64,000 nucleotides of DNA from CAIXSC01 sp046349915. GTDB taxonomy: Bacteria; Planctomycetota; Planctomycetia; Pirellulales; Pirellulaceae. The first letter of the stretch is position 1. Each line of letters opens with the position of its first letter. The stretch covers positions 186,001-250,000 of the forward strand of contig JAXMBL010000005.1 of NCBI GenBank assembly GCA_046349915.1, given 5' to 3'. Below are positions 54,922 through 63,265 of the stretch, piece after piece. The notes below the pieces were generated by a model. It saw only the letters and a program-made list of their open reading frames with translations, made no database searches and was not told the DNA's origin. The translations under genes and the position numbers were made by a program.

Positions 54922-55584
54922 ATGGTCCGATCTCCCTTGCTGCTCGCCGTCACACTGTCGCTATTCGCTTCCCTGCACACGATGGCAGGCCTAGGGCAAG
55001 AGCGGGGCGCCGTGGAACCGGGCTTCACGAGTCTGTTCGACGGTAAGACGCTCGCTGGTTGGGAAGGGAAAGCCAAGTTCTTTCGCGTCGAGGAAGGCGC
55101 GATTGTGGCGGGCAACTTGAAGGAGAAGATTCCGAACAACGAGTTTCTATGCAGCACCGAGCGCTACGGCGACTTTGAATTGCGTTTGCAAGCCCGCTTG
55201 GTGGGGCAAGGGGACAACGCGGGCATCCAGTTTCGCAGCGAACGGATTCCCAATCACCACGAGGTGATTGGCTTTCAGTGCGACATTGGCGGTACGAATG
55301 AAAAGCCGATTTGGGGCTGGTTGTACGACGAGTCGCGTCGTCGCAAGTTTCTCGCCGAAGCACCCGCGGACAAATTGGCGCCGGTCGTGAAGAAAGAGAG
55401 TTGGAATGATTTGGTGATTCGCTGCGAGGGTCCGCGGATTCAGATCTGGGTGAACGGATTGCAAACGGTCGACTACACAGAGACCGACGACAAGATCGCT
55501 CGGCAGGGGATCATCGGCCTGCAAATACACAGCGGCCCCCCCGCGGAAGCTTCGTACCGAAACATTCGGCTGAAGAAGCTCTAA
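54922..55584 (+). CDS. DUF1080 (3-keto-disaccharide hydrolase-like) secreted protein
   Basis: The protein has 220 residues from ATG 54922. The signal peptide is LLLAVTLSLFASLHTMAG. The single jelly-roll domain has FTSLFDGKTLAGWEGKAKFF, FLCSTERYGDFELRLQARL, GDNAGIQFRSERIPNHHEVI, QIWVNGLQTVDYTETD and a C-terminal GIIGLQIHSGPPAEASYRNI. DUF1080 is expanded in planctomycetes; some members cleave 3-keto-glycosides. It stands alone 137 bp after ilvD. Confidence 0.9.
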   Translation: MVRSPLLLAVTLSLFASLHTMAGLGQERGAVEPGFTSLFDGKTLAGWEGKAKFFRVEEGAIVAGNLKEKIPNNEFLCSTERYGDFELRLQARLVGQGDNAGIQFRSERIPNHHEVIGFQCDIGGTNEKPIWGWLYDESRRRKFLAEAPADKLAPVVKKESWNDLVIRCEGPRIQIWVNGLQTVDYTETDDKIARQGIIGLQIHSGPPAEASYRNIRLKKL

Positions 55585-55769
55585 ACAACGATCGCTATTG
55601 GTCGCACGGACATGCATCAGCCGTGTCACTCGGCCCCTCATACTTGCCCTCAAGCCGGGGCAAGTATCACTCGATGGCGAAGCCCGCTCTCAACTCCGCC
55701 CCAATCCAACCCTCTCTCCACCCACAAAATCTCCCCACCCAACTCTGGCCACGACCGACCGTCGAGAAC

Positions 55770-55862
55770 GACTCTTTCCGTGCACTTCCGTGCCATTCCG
55801 TGGCCAATACCGAATGCAGAGCGTGTACGTGGCGCCGCTGATCATCTCGCGAAGCGAGATGG
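55770..55862 (-). repeat. Post-stop hairpin repeat (family F), copy 2
   Basis: On the minus strand the TAG stop of the sugar-isomerase-like gene (55863-55865) runs directly into the CATCTCGC-TTC-GCGAGATG hairpin (complement of 55843-55861). The sequence then follows copy 1 at 21031 for about 90 bp, including the spaced CACGGAA motifs. No gene lies in 55585-55862. Confidence 0.7.
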
Positions 55863-56816
55863 CTACACAGAGAATGCCGCTCGTAGCGTGTCGAGACTCT
55901 TTGGCACCGCAGTCGCTGGCGATTCTTTCCCTTCCATCTCCAACGAGATGTAACCGCGGTACTTTGCCTTGGCGAGGATCGACGCCACACGCGGATAGTC
56001 AACATCCAGCGAGTACCACTCGCCGCCGCCATGGTAGGTCTTGGCTTGCACCAGCACGGCATGTGGGGCGAGCAACTCCATTTGTTCGTACATGTTTTCC
56101 AGGAAATTGCCGGTATCCAGCGTGGCTCGGAGCCAGGGGGATTTGAGCGAATCGAGAACGCGAATCACGCCTGTGGCCTCGCGCCCGAGTCCCCAGTGGT
56201 TTTCCAGCCCCATGACGACGCCGAGCGATTCCGCGACCGGCAGTAGTTTTTCAAAACTCTCTGTCACCCAGGCGAACCCCTGGTCGTCGGTGAATCCCTC
56301 CAGACGCGGCTCGATACCCTTGTTTGCCATCAACTCGTCGAAGTTCTTGCTGGTTCCCCAGCGTCCCGTATTCACGCGAATGGTGGGAATCCCCAGTTCA
56401 TAGGCGAGTTCCAGACAGTGCCGAGTATGATCGATGTTCTTTTGGCGTTTTTCGGCATCGGGGGTCACGAAACCTTGGTGAGTGGAAAAGCCCATGAGAT
56501 CGAGGCCTAGCGAGAACGCCCGCTGTTTGATCCGCCGCAACAGGGGCTTTTCGACTTTCTCCCCCTTCGCCTTGGCCGCCTCTTCCATATGGACATGCAG
56601 GATTTCGACGCCGTCGAACCCCATGTCGGCCGCCATTTCGCAGCAGGTTTCGATCGGAGTCGGCTCGCCGCGAAAGTGCCAAAACGAATAGGTGGAGACG
56701 CCGATTCGATTTTTTGGACGAGCAGCAGGTTCAGCGCCGGCTCCATGTTCGGCCGCCGACCACAAAGCGGCCGCTGTCGCGGAAGCGCCAAACCAAGCAC
56801 GACGATTGAGATCCAC
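55863..56816 (-). CDS. Tat-exported sugar phosphate isomerase/epimerase-like TIM-barrel protein
   Basis: The protein has 317 residues and a GTG start with AAGGAG six bases upstream. The Tat-like leader is NRRAWFGASATAAALWSAAE. The AP-endonuclease-2 barrel has IGVSTYSFWHFRGEPTPIET, FDGVEILHVHMEE, IPTIRVNTGRWG, VVMGLENHWGLGREATGVIR (Glu and His metal ligands), LRATLDTGNFLENMYEQMEL and a final GYISLEMEGK (Glu). The set of His/Glu/Asp residues for a divalent metal appears complete. Substrate unknown. The stop codon lies inside a family F repeat. Confidence 0.9.
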   Translation of the reverse strand: MDLNRRAWFGASATAAALWSAAEHGAGAEPAARPKNRIGVSTYSFWHFRGEPTPIETCCEMAADMGFDGVEILHVHMEEAAKAKGEKVEKPLLRRIKQRAFSLGLDLMGFSTHQGFVTPDAEKRQKNIDHTRHCLELAYELGIPTIRVNTGRWGTSKNFDELMANKGIEPRLEGFTDDQGFAWVTESFEKLLPVAESLGVVMGLENHWGLGREATGVIRVLDSLKSPWLRATLDTGNFLENMYEQMELLAPHAVLVQAKTYHGGGEWYSLDVDYPRVASILAKAKYRGYISLEMEGKESPATAVPKSLDTLRAAFSV

Positions 56817-57058
56817 AGCGTACTCCTTGTTGTACTAAAAACACGCCAAGCACCAACCGATGCTCGGCGACTTTCCCCGCCGTCCACTCTACCCGCCCAC
56901 GACCGCGCATTCTCGCCATGAAACGGTATGCCGCCAAGATGGTCGGAAAAACTCGCATCGGCTTGAATGAAGCCGTCGCCAATTGCGTGAGAGTTCAGCC
57001 CCACTCGCCGCGCAACGCTGTCGCCGACCTCGCACCCCTCTTCCGCGACATTCAGGCG

Positions 57059-58525
57059 ATGTACACAATGCGAGGCATGTTAGCTGAATGGTCCCCCCAC
57101 ATCCTGCTCGCACTCGATCTCTTGGTCTTGATCGTCTTGTCCGTGCGCGTGGTGATGCGTCGCCGGTCGGTCGGCTTTTCGCTGGCTTGGCTCACAGTTC
57201 TGTTTAGCGTGCCGATTTTCGGTGCGATTCTGTACCTGCTGTTGGGGGAGCTGCGATTGGGGGGCAAGCGAGCGAAGTTGGCCAACCTGATCCATGGTCC
57301 GTATCAGCAATGGCTGGCCGAGCTGCGCGATCCGAATCGGTCGCCCGCCTTTGATGCTCGCTGGGAGCCGCTCGCGCGACTCGCCGAGTCGGCCGTGGCG
57401 ATTCCCCCGCTTTGCGATAACCGCATCGAATTGCTTGCCGACGCCGATTCGTCGTTCCAGACCTTGTTGTCCGACATTGAATCGGCGCGGAGCACGGTGC
57501 ATTTGGAGTTTTATATTTGGGATTCCGGGGGACGAGCGGACGCGGTGGCGGCGGCGTTGGAACGAGCCGCAAAGCGGGGCGTCAAATGCCGCATCTTGCT
57601 GGATGACGTCGGGAGTCGCAAGTTCCTGCGGAGTCAGGCGGCTCAAAAGCTACGAGCCGCCGGGGTCGAGGTCGAGGCGGCGTTGCCCGCGAATTTGCTG
57701 CGAGCTTTCTTCGTGCGATTCGATCTGCGACTCCATCGCAAGATCGTGGTGATCGACGGCGAAATCGGCTATGCGGGCAGTCTGAATGTCGCCGATCCAC
57801 TCCATTTCAAACGAGCCACAGGCTATGGCCCTTTCTTGGACGCCATGGTCCGTTTACATGGCCCCGTCGTGGAAGCGTTGGCCGTCACGTTCCTGGAGGA
57901 CTGGGAATTGGAGACGGGCGCCACGTTCGAGCAATTGCGAGTATCGGGAGATGTCAAGCGACTGGCTGCCGCCGGTGAATCGACAGTGCATGTCATCCCT
58001 TCGGGCCCGATGTATCGTCCCTTGTCGATCCAGGAGATCTTGCTGTGGGTGATCTATGGGGCGAGGGACGAGTTGATCCTGACAACTCCGTACTACATTC
58101 CCGATGAAGCGTTGCAAGCCGCCCTGATTGCGGCCGCTCGCCGCGGAGTCGAAGTCACGCTCATCGTCCCCGTCAACGAGGATTCGCATCTCGTCCGCTA
58201 CGCCAGCCAAGCCTACCGCGGCGAACTGGTGGCGGCTGGCGTCCATGTGCTTGAGCATCAGAAAGGGATGCTGCATACGAAGAGCGTCACCGTCGACGGA
58301 CAGGTCAGCTTGTTTGGCTCGTTGAACCTGGACCCTCGCAGCATGTTCCTGAATTTCGAGATTACGCTGGCGATCTACGATCCCACGTTCACCGAGTCGC
58401 TGCGCGAGCTTCAACGCACCTATGCCAAGCAATGCCGACCACTCGACTTAGCGGCTTGGCGATCTCGCCCCTGGACTCGCCAATTCGCGCAGAACCTCGC
58501 GCGCTTGCTGGGGCCGCTGCTGTAG
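57059..58525 (+). CDS. cls: Cardiolipin synthase (PLD superfamily)
   Basis: From ATG 57059 the protein has 488 residues, close to E. coli ClsA (486). The start is a judgement; several in-frame ATGs lie close by and a longer frame opens at 56918. Two N-terminal membrane helices (HILLALDLLVLIVLSVRVVM, SLAWLTVLFSVPIFGAILYL) precede two HKD motifs, HRKIVVIDGEIGYAGSLN (His about 227) and HTKSVTVDGQVSLFGSLNLD (about 406). It joins two phosphatidylglycerols, or uses a related donor, to form cardiolipin in the inner membrane. It is divergent from the upstream isomerase-like gene. Confidence 0.93.
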   Translation: MYTMRGMLAEWSPHILLALDLLVLIVLSVRVVMRRRSVGFSLAWLTVLFSVPIFGAILYLLLGELRLGGKRAKLANLIHGPYQQWLAELRDPNRSPAFDARWEPLARLAESAVAIPPLCDNRIELLADADSSFQTLLSDIESARSTVHLEFYIWDSGGRADAVAAALERAAKRGVKCRILLDDVGSRKFLRSQAAQKLRAAGVEVEAALPANLLRAFFVRFDLRLHRKIVVIDGEIGYAGSLNVADPLHFKRATGYGPFLDAMVRLHGPVVEALAVTFLEDWELETGATFEQLRVSGDVKRLAAAGESTVHVIPSGPMYRPLSIQEILLWVIYGARDELILTTPYYIPDEALQAALIAAARRGVEVTLIVPVNEDSHLVRYASQAYRGELVAAGVHVLEHQKGMLHTKSVTVDGQVSLFGSLNLDPRSMFLNFEITLAIYDPTFTESLRELQRTYAKQCRPLDLAAWRSRPWTRQFAQNLARLLGPLL

Positions 58526-58642
58526 AGCAAGGCAGCCCAACGACCCCGCAAGTTTATCCCACACCGATCCTTACTCGCTTTCCAATGTCTGCTAAACTGG
58601 CGGGCCGCTGTTGACGTCCACCCACCGTTGGAGATCTGTTCC

Positions 58643-59569
58643 ATGAGTATGTCGTTGTCGTTTGGCCGTCGTCGTTTCCTTCAGACATCCGCCGCCGCTC
58701 TCGCCGCCTCCGCGGTCACGCCGCTCATGACTCAAGCCGCCCCTCCCGCGCCCACGGACCTCACTGGCCGCATGTATAAAACGCTGAAAATCGGGATGGT
58801 GCGAGTCGAGGGGTCGTTGGTCGACAAGTTCAAGGCGGTCAAGGCAGCCGGCTTCCATGGCATCGAAATGGACTCGCCGGGCATGAACGTCGAAGAGACG
58901 AAAAAGGCGATCGCCGAAACGGGCTTGCCCGTGGACGGCACGGTATGCTCGTCGCACTGGAACATCCGTCACACCAGCCCCGACGCGGCCACTCGTGCGA
59001 AAGCGCTGGAAGATCTGAAGACAGCCATCCGCGACACGCACGCCGTGGGCGGCAACACGGTTTTGCTGGTGGTCGGCAAGGGGAGTGATGGACCAGAAAG
59101 CGAGATCTGGCCGCGCTCGATCGAGAATATCGCGAAAGCGTTGCCGTTGTGCGGCGAACTCGGCATGTATATCGCCATCGAGAATGTCTGGAATCAATTT
59201 TTGTACGATCACGAGGGGGATTCGAAGCAGACGGCTGACAAGTTCGTGAAGTATGTCGACGAGTTGAATTCGCCCTGGGTAGGCATGCAGTTCGACATCG
59301 GCAACCACTGGAAGTATGGCAGCATGGGCGATTGGATTCGCCAATTGGGCAAGCGAGTGGTGAAGTTGGACGTGAAGGGCTTCTCGCGAGCGATGAACAA
59401 GTTTACGAAGATCGACGAGGGAGACATCGACTGGGCCGATGTACGCAAGGCGCTGCTGGAAATCCACTATAGCGGCTGGGTCGCGGCCGAAGTGTCGGGC
59501 GGCGGTCCCGAACAACTGCGCGAAATCTCCGTGGCGATGGACAAGGTCTTCGGCTTGAAGGCAACGTGA
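58643..59569 (+). CDS. Tat-exported sugar phosphate isomerase/epimerase-like TIM-barrel protein
   Basis: The protein has 308 residues from ATG 58643 with GGAG 11 bases upstream. The Tat leader is GRRRFLQTSAAALAASAV. The barrel motifs are KAAGFHGIEMDSPGMNVEET, GGNTVLLVVGKGSDG, YIAIENVWNQFLYDHEGDSK (Glu), WVGMQFDIGNHWKYG (Asp, His) and a C-terminal WVAAEVSGGG (Glu). It belongs to the same superfamily as the 55863 gene but is not a close copy. The stop overlaps the next start (TGATG), so it forms an operon with the flavoprotein gene. Confidence 0.9.
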   Translation: MSMSLSFGRRRFLQTSAAALAASAVTPLMTQAAPPAPTDLTGRMYKTLKIGMVRVEGSLVDKFKAVKAAGFHGIEMDSPGMNVEETKKAIAETGLPVDGTVCSSHWNIRHTSPDAATRAKALEDLKTAIRDTHAVGGNTVLLVVGKGSDGPESEIWPRSIENIAKALPLCGELGMYIAIENVWNQFLYDHEGDSKQTADKFVKYVDELNSPWVGMQFDIGNHWKYGSMGDWIRQLGKRVVKLDVKGFSRAMNKFTKIDEGDIDWADVRKALLEIHYSGWVAAEVSGGGPEQLREISVAMDKVFGLKAT

Positions 59570-60825
59570 TGTCGGTCGAAGTCTGGGACGTTTTGGTGGT
59601 TGGCGCGGGAGCAGCGGGATTGGTCGCTGCATTCCGCGCCGCAGAGTTAGGTGCATCGGTTCTTCTGTTGGAGAAAAACCGACGGCCCGGCGTCAAGATC
59701 CTGATGTCAGGCGGGACTCGTTGTAACCTGACGCACGACACCGACAACCGCGGCATCGTCCAGGCCTACGGCGTTCCAGGCCGCTTCCTCCATTCAGCAC
59801 TCGCCGCCCTCTCGGTCCGCGCCAGCATTCAGCTGTTTGAAGCGGAAGGGGTCTATACCAAGGCCGAAGAGACCGGCAAGGTGTTTCCGCAAAGCGATCG
59901 AGCGGCCGATGTGCTCGAAGCCTTGCTCGACCGATTCAAACGCAGCGGCGCCACGCTCGCCACCGAAGAACCACTGCTCGAACTTCAACTCGCCGAATCC
60001 CAATTCATCGCGAAGACAACTCGGCGAGAGATCCGTGTTCGTCGAGTCATCGTGACAACGGGCGGACAGTCTTATCCAGGTTCGGGCACGACAGGCGACG
60101 GCTACCGCTTCGCCACAACGCTGGGTCATGGCTTGATTCCTCCTCGGCCTGCACTGGTGCCGCTGACGACGCACGCCGCCTGGGTGCTCGATCTAAAGGG
60201 GATCACGCTCCCCGACGTGACCTTAAGTGTGTGGGAGAAGGGAAAGCGATTGGCTCAGCGTCGCAGCTCGCTCCTTTTCGCCCACTTTGGACTGACCGGA
60301 CCCGCCGCGCTCGACGTCAGCCGAGTGGTCTCCGGCCACGCTCGCCCCAGTGACCTCGTTGCGGAAGTCGATTTGCTGCCCGATCTCAATGAAGAGCGCG
60401 TCGTGGAGCGGTGGCGTGAGTCACTTGCGGATGCCGGTCGCAAGACGCTCGCCACTTTGCTAGGACAGTGGTTTCCGCAGCGAATCGCCGACGTCGTACT
60501 TGCCCAAGCTGGCGTGCCGCCAGATCGAAAGGCCGCCGAGCATGGGAAAGAGGAGCGACAGCGGATTGCTCATACGATCAAGCGTCTCCCGATTCCCCTG
60601 AGTGGCACATTGGGATTCAAGAAGGCCGAAGTTACGGCCGGCGGAGTTCCGCTGGAGGAAGTCGACTCGCGGACGATGCAGAGCAAACGAGTGCCAGGGC
60701 TTTACTTTGCTGGCGAAGTGTTGGATTTGGACGGTCCCATCGGCGGCTACAATTTTCAAGCAGCGTGGAGCACGGGTTGGTTGGCCGGTTCAAGCGCCGC
60801 CGAATCGGCCGCGCAGGCGAAATGA
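59569..60825 (+). CDS. HI0933/BaiN-family flavoprotein (aminoacetone oxidase-like)
   Basis: The protein has 418 residues. The Rossmann dinucleotide motif DVLVVGAGAAGLVAAFRAAE lies at the N-terminus, followed by LEKNRRPGVKILMSGGTRCN (family hallmark), TTGGQSYPGSGTTGDGYRFA, LFAHFGLTGPAALDVSR and the C-terminal FAD loop GEVLDLDGPIGGYNFQAAWS. Members are FAD oxidoreductases of unclear physiological role, some linked to bile acid or thiamine-related chemistry. Start: ATG overlapping the upstream TGA (a GTG three bases earlier is possible). Confidence 0.93.
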   Translation: MSVEVWDVLVVGAGAAGLVAAFRAAELGASVLLLEKNRRPGVKILMSGGTRCNLTHDTDNRGIVQAYGVPGRFLHSALAALSVRASIQLFEAEGVYTKAEETGKVFPQSDRAADVLEALLDRFKRSGATLATEEPLLELQLAESQFIAKTTRREIRVRRVIVTTGGQSYPGSGTTGDGYRFATTLGHGLIPPRPALVPLTTHAAWVLDLKGITLPDVTLSVWEKGKRLAQRRSSLLFAHFGLTGPAALDVSRVVSGHARPSDLVAEVDLLPDLNEERVVERWRESLADAGRKTLATLLGQWFPQRIADVVLAQAGVPPDRKAAEHGKEERQRIAHTIKRLPIPLSGTLGFKKAEVTAGGVPLEEVDSRTMQSKRVPGLYFAGEVLDLDGPIGGYNFQAAWSTGWLAGSSAAESAAQAK

Positions 60826-60826
60826 T

Positions 60827-60850
60827 GTACGACGGACTTCCAGTCCGTCG
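60827..60850. repeat. Post-stop hairpin (family D), copy 2
   Basis: GACGGACT-TCC-AGTCCGTC (60831-60849) begins within a few bases of the flavoprotein TGA and is identical in 24 bases to 51473-51496. A likely 3'-end element. Confidence 0.8.
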
Positions 60851-60938
60851 ATGCTCATGGAATCGAGATAACATCGAGGGTCCATGAGTCGTAACATAAG
60901 TTGGATGCGACGGTCTTTACTTTCAGGAGAGTACACGC

Positions 60939-61892
60939 ATGATCACTCGACGCCGCTTCTGCCAATCGGTCGCCTCGATCACCACTGCCGCATCAATGCA
61001 TGGCTTGATCGCTCCGAGTGTGAGCGCCGCGGAGGATAGCAAGTACCCACCCGGCAAGTATGTCGACATGCACACGCATCTGGGTCAAACCTGGAACAGC
61101 ACCGCGCCGCTCTCCGCCGAAGAATTGCTGCGTTGGATGGACGCTCACTCGATCGCGCAGGCCGTCGTGCTGCCGCTGGTGTCGCCCGAGTCGTCAAGCT
61201 ATTTATTGACCAGCGAGTTTGTACTGGAACAAACTCGCCCGCATCGCGAACGTCTGATTCCCTTCTGCTGTATCGACCCACGAACGTCATACAACAACGG
61301 CAAGCAAGGTTTGCGGGACATGATCCGGCGCTGGATCGACGCAGGCGCCAAGGGATTCGGCGAACACAAGACGGGAGTTCCGATCGACGATTCGCGGAAC
61401 ATGTTGCTGTACGAGGCATGCGGCGAATTGAAACTGCCGGTGTTGTTTCACTTGGATGACATTCGCAATACGGACAAGCCTGGTTTACCGGGACTCGAGA
61501 AAGCGCTTGCCGCGCATCCCAATTGCCGCTTTATCGGCCACGGTCCTGGCTGGTGGGCCTCGATCGCCGGCGGACTGACTCAGGCCGAGCTGGGTGGTTA
61601 TCCGAAGGGCCCTGTAGCGCCAGGCGGGGCCATGGATATGTTGATGGAAAAGTATCCCAATCTATTTGGCGATCTGTCGGCGGGGAGTGGTGCGAACGCG
61701 ATCGCTCGCGATCCGAAGTTTGGCCGCGAGTTCTTGATTCGACGAGCCGATCGGTTGATGTTCGGCACCGATTTTCTCGCCCCCGGTCAAGGCGTCCCGC
61801 AATTCGATCTATTCGAAAAGCAGTTCGACTTGCCGGAAGAGGTGGTACGCAAGATCGCTCGCGAAAACGCTCGGCGCGTACTCGCCATCTGA
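60939..61892 (+). CDS. Tat-exported amidohydrolase (amidohydrolase_2 type)
   Basis: The protein has 317 residues; AGGAGAG precedes the ATG. The Tat leader is TRRRFCQSVASITTAASMHG. The barrel begins with the metal-binding VDMHTHLGQ, continues with LPVLFHLDDIR, NCRFIGHGPGWWAS and FGDLSAGSG, and ends with the RLMFGTDFLAPG (Asp) strand, the ligand set of the amidohydrolase_2 / decarboxylase family. Substrate unknown. It stands as a single gene after the flavoprotein, with a family A repeat right behind it. Confidence 0.92.
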   Translation: MITRRRFCQSVASITTAASMHGLIAPSVSAAEDSKYPPGKYVDMHTHLGQTWNSTAPLSAEELLRWMDAHSIAQAVVLPLVSPESSSYLLTSEFVLEQTRPHRERLIPFCCIDPRTSYNNGKQGLRDMIRRWIDAGAKGFGEHKTGVPIDDSRNMLLYEACGELKLPVLFHLDDIRNTDKPGLPGLEKALAAHPNCRFIGHGPGWWASIAGGLTQAELGGYPKGPVAPGGAMDMLMEKYPNLFGDLSAGSGANAIARDPKFGREFLIRRADRLMFGTDFLAPGQGVPQFDLFEKQFDLPEEVVRKIARENARRVLAI

Positions 61893-61895
61893 CTT

Positions 61896-61998
61896 GTAGC
61901 GGAATTCGCAAGAATTCCGACGCCGGCCCACCAAACGGCTCAACACAAGCGAGCAAGACTCGTGCGCAGAGGATCGGAATTCTTGCGAATTCCGCTAC
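61896..61998. repeat. Single family A hairpin-pair unit
   Basis: The unit starts three bases after the amidohydrolase stop. Its left hairpin is GGAATTC-GCAA-GAATTCC and its right hairpin is the exact inverse, so both arms are of the T-A type, unlike the 24507 array. The roughly 57-bp spacer is unrelated to those of the other two loci. The right end lies four bases before the stop codon of the minus-strand propeller gene. Confidence 0.9.
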
Positions 61999-62002
61999 GC
62001 GC

Positions 62003-63265
62003 CTACTCGACGCAATATAGATGACTCGCCGCTCGCAGGAAGAGCCGACCGCCGCTGAGGGCCGGCGAGGCGTAGACGGGCTCGCCCAGCTGGTTGTGGG
62101 ACAACTCTTCAAACGTACGAGTGAATGCTCGCACGACCGTCGTTTCACCCGCATCATTGACAAAGTAAATTCGATCCCCAGCCGCGACCGGCGAGACCGT
62201 GTATTCGCCCGGAATGCGTTTCTGCCAGACACGTTTGCCCGTCTTGGCATCCAAGCAAGTCGCGATCCCTTGGTCGTCTACCAGATACAACTGATCGCCT
62301 ACCAAGATGGGCGAGGGGACGAATGGTCCTCCGCGAGCCACGATCCAATCGACATGGCTCTCAGTGACATCTCCCTGTCCACCTGGTCGGATACAAAACG
62401 TTTTCCCTTTCGGCCCACTCACCGCAAACACTCGATCCAAGCCTACGACCGCCGTCGGAATGCACTCCCGTTGTAGCCCTTTCACGGTCCACAGCGATTC
62501 CCCCGTCGCTGCATCAAACGCATCCATAGATTCGGACGAGCAGACCAGGAGTTCCCGCCGCCTGTTGGCTGTGATCATTTGAGGCGAGGACCATGAGTGC
62601 CAACTGCCAGGCCGGTCCACTCGCCAAAGATTGCTTCCCGATTTCTTGTCGAGCGCAATCAAGTACGATTTTCCGTAGTGATCGCATTGAATGAACAACT
62701 GGTCGCCATCCAAGAGCGGCGAACTCGTATGTCCGAAGCGATTTTCAAACGCTCCATACTCGTCAGCAAGCGATCTTTGCCAGCGTAAGTTGCCTTGCAA
62801 ATCGAGGCAAAATACGTCGCCAGTTCCAAAGAACGCATAGATGAACTCGCCGTCGGTTGTCGGCGTGGGGCTCGCCATACCGCTCTTCGTCGCGTGGAAC
62901 AAAGTGGGCGCCGTCCCCCACATCCTTCGATCCCAGGCGACTCGCCCGTTGCGTCGATCCACGGCCAAGACATGCAGCTCGCTCTGCTTCGCCCCCTCGG
63001 CGGTTGTCACATACACCCAATCTCCCCAGACAATCGGACTGGCGATGCCTTGGCCGGGCAGGGGAGTTTTCCACACCACGCCTTGAGTCGCAGACCAGCG
63101 CAGTGGACCGGCGCCCTCGGTGCTTACCCCATTGCGTCCGGGACCTCGCCATCCCACCCAAGGTTCGTCCGCCCGTACCCAACCGACCACCGCTAGTATC
63201 AAAACGCCCGCCAACAAGCCGCGAAGTTCCTGGTCTTTTCCCGTCAACAGTGCATCCATTCTCAT
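62003..63265 (-). CDS. Secreted PQQ-binding-like beta-propeller protein
   Basis: The protein has 420 residues; AAGGAGG eight bases upstream of ATG 63265 fixes the start. A signal or membrane segment (LRGLLAGVLILAVVGWVRAD) precedes WVGWRGPGRNGVSTEG, the planctomycete form of the PQQ-propeller entry. Repeated blades follow (SPIVWGDWVYVTTAEGAKQS, GNLRWQRSLADEYGAFENRF, ATGESLWTVKGLQ, AKTGKRVWQKRIPGEYTVSP). The fold is like BamB and alcohol dehydrogenase propellers, but no cofactor-specific residues can be claimed. It is translationally coupled to the upstream partial gene by an ATGA overlap. Confidence 0.92.
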   Translation of the reverse strand: MRMDALLTGKDQELRGLLAGVLILAVVGWVRADEPWVGWRGPGRNGVSTEGAGPLRWSATQGVVWKTPLPGQGIASPIVWGDWVYVTTAEGAKQSELHVLAVDRRNGRVAWDRRMWGTAPTLFHATKSGMASPTPTTDGEFIYAFFGTGDVFCLDLQGNLRWQRSLADEYGAFENRFGHTSSPLLDGDQLFIQCDHYGKSYLIALDKKSGSNLWRVDRPGSWHSWSSPQMITANRRRELLVCSSESMDAFDAATGESLWTVKGLQRECIPTAVVGLDRVFAVSGPKGKTFCIRPGGQGDVTESHVDWIVARGGPFVPSPILVGDQLYLVDDQGIATCLDAKTGKRVWQKRIPGEYTVSPVAAGDRIYFVNDAGETTVVRAFTRTFEELSHNQLGEPVYASPALSGGRLFLRAASHLYCVE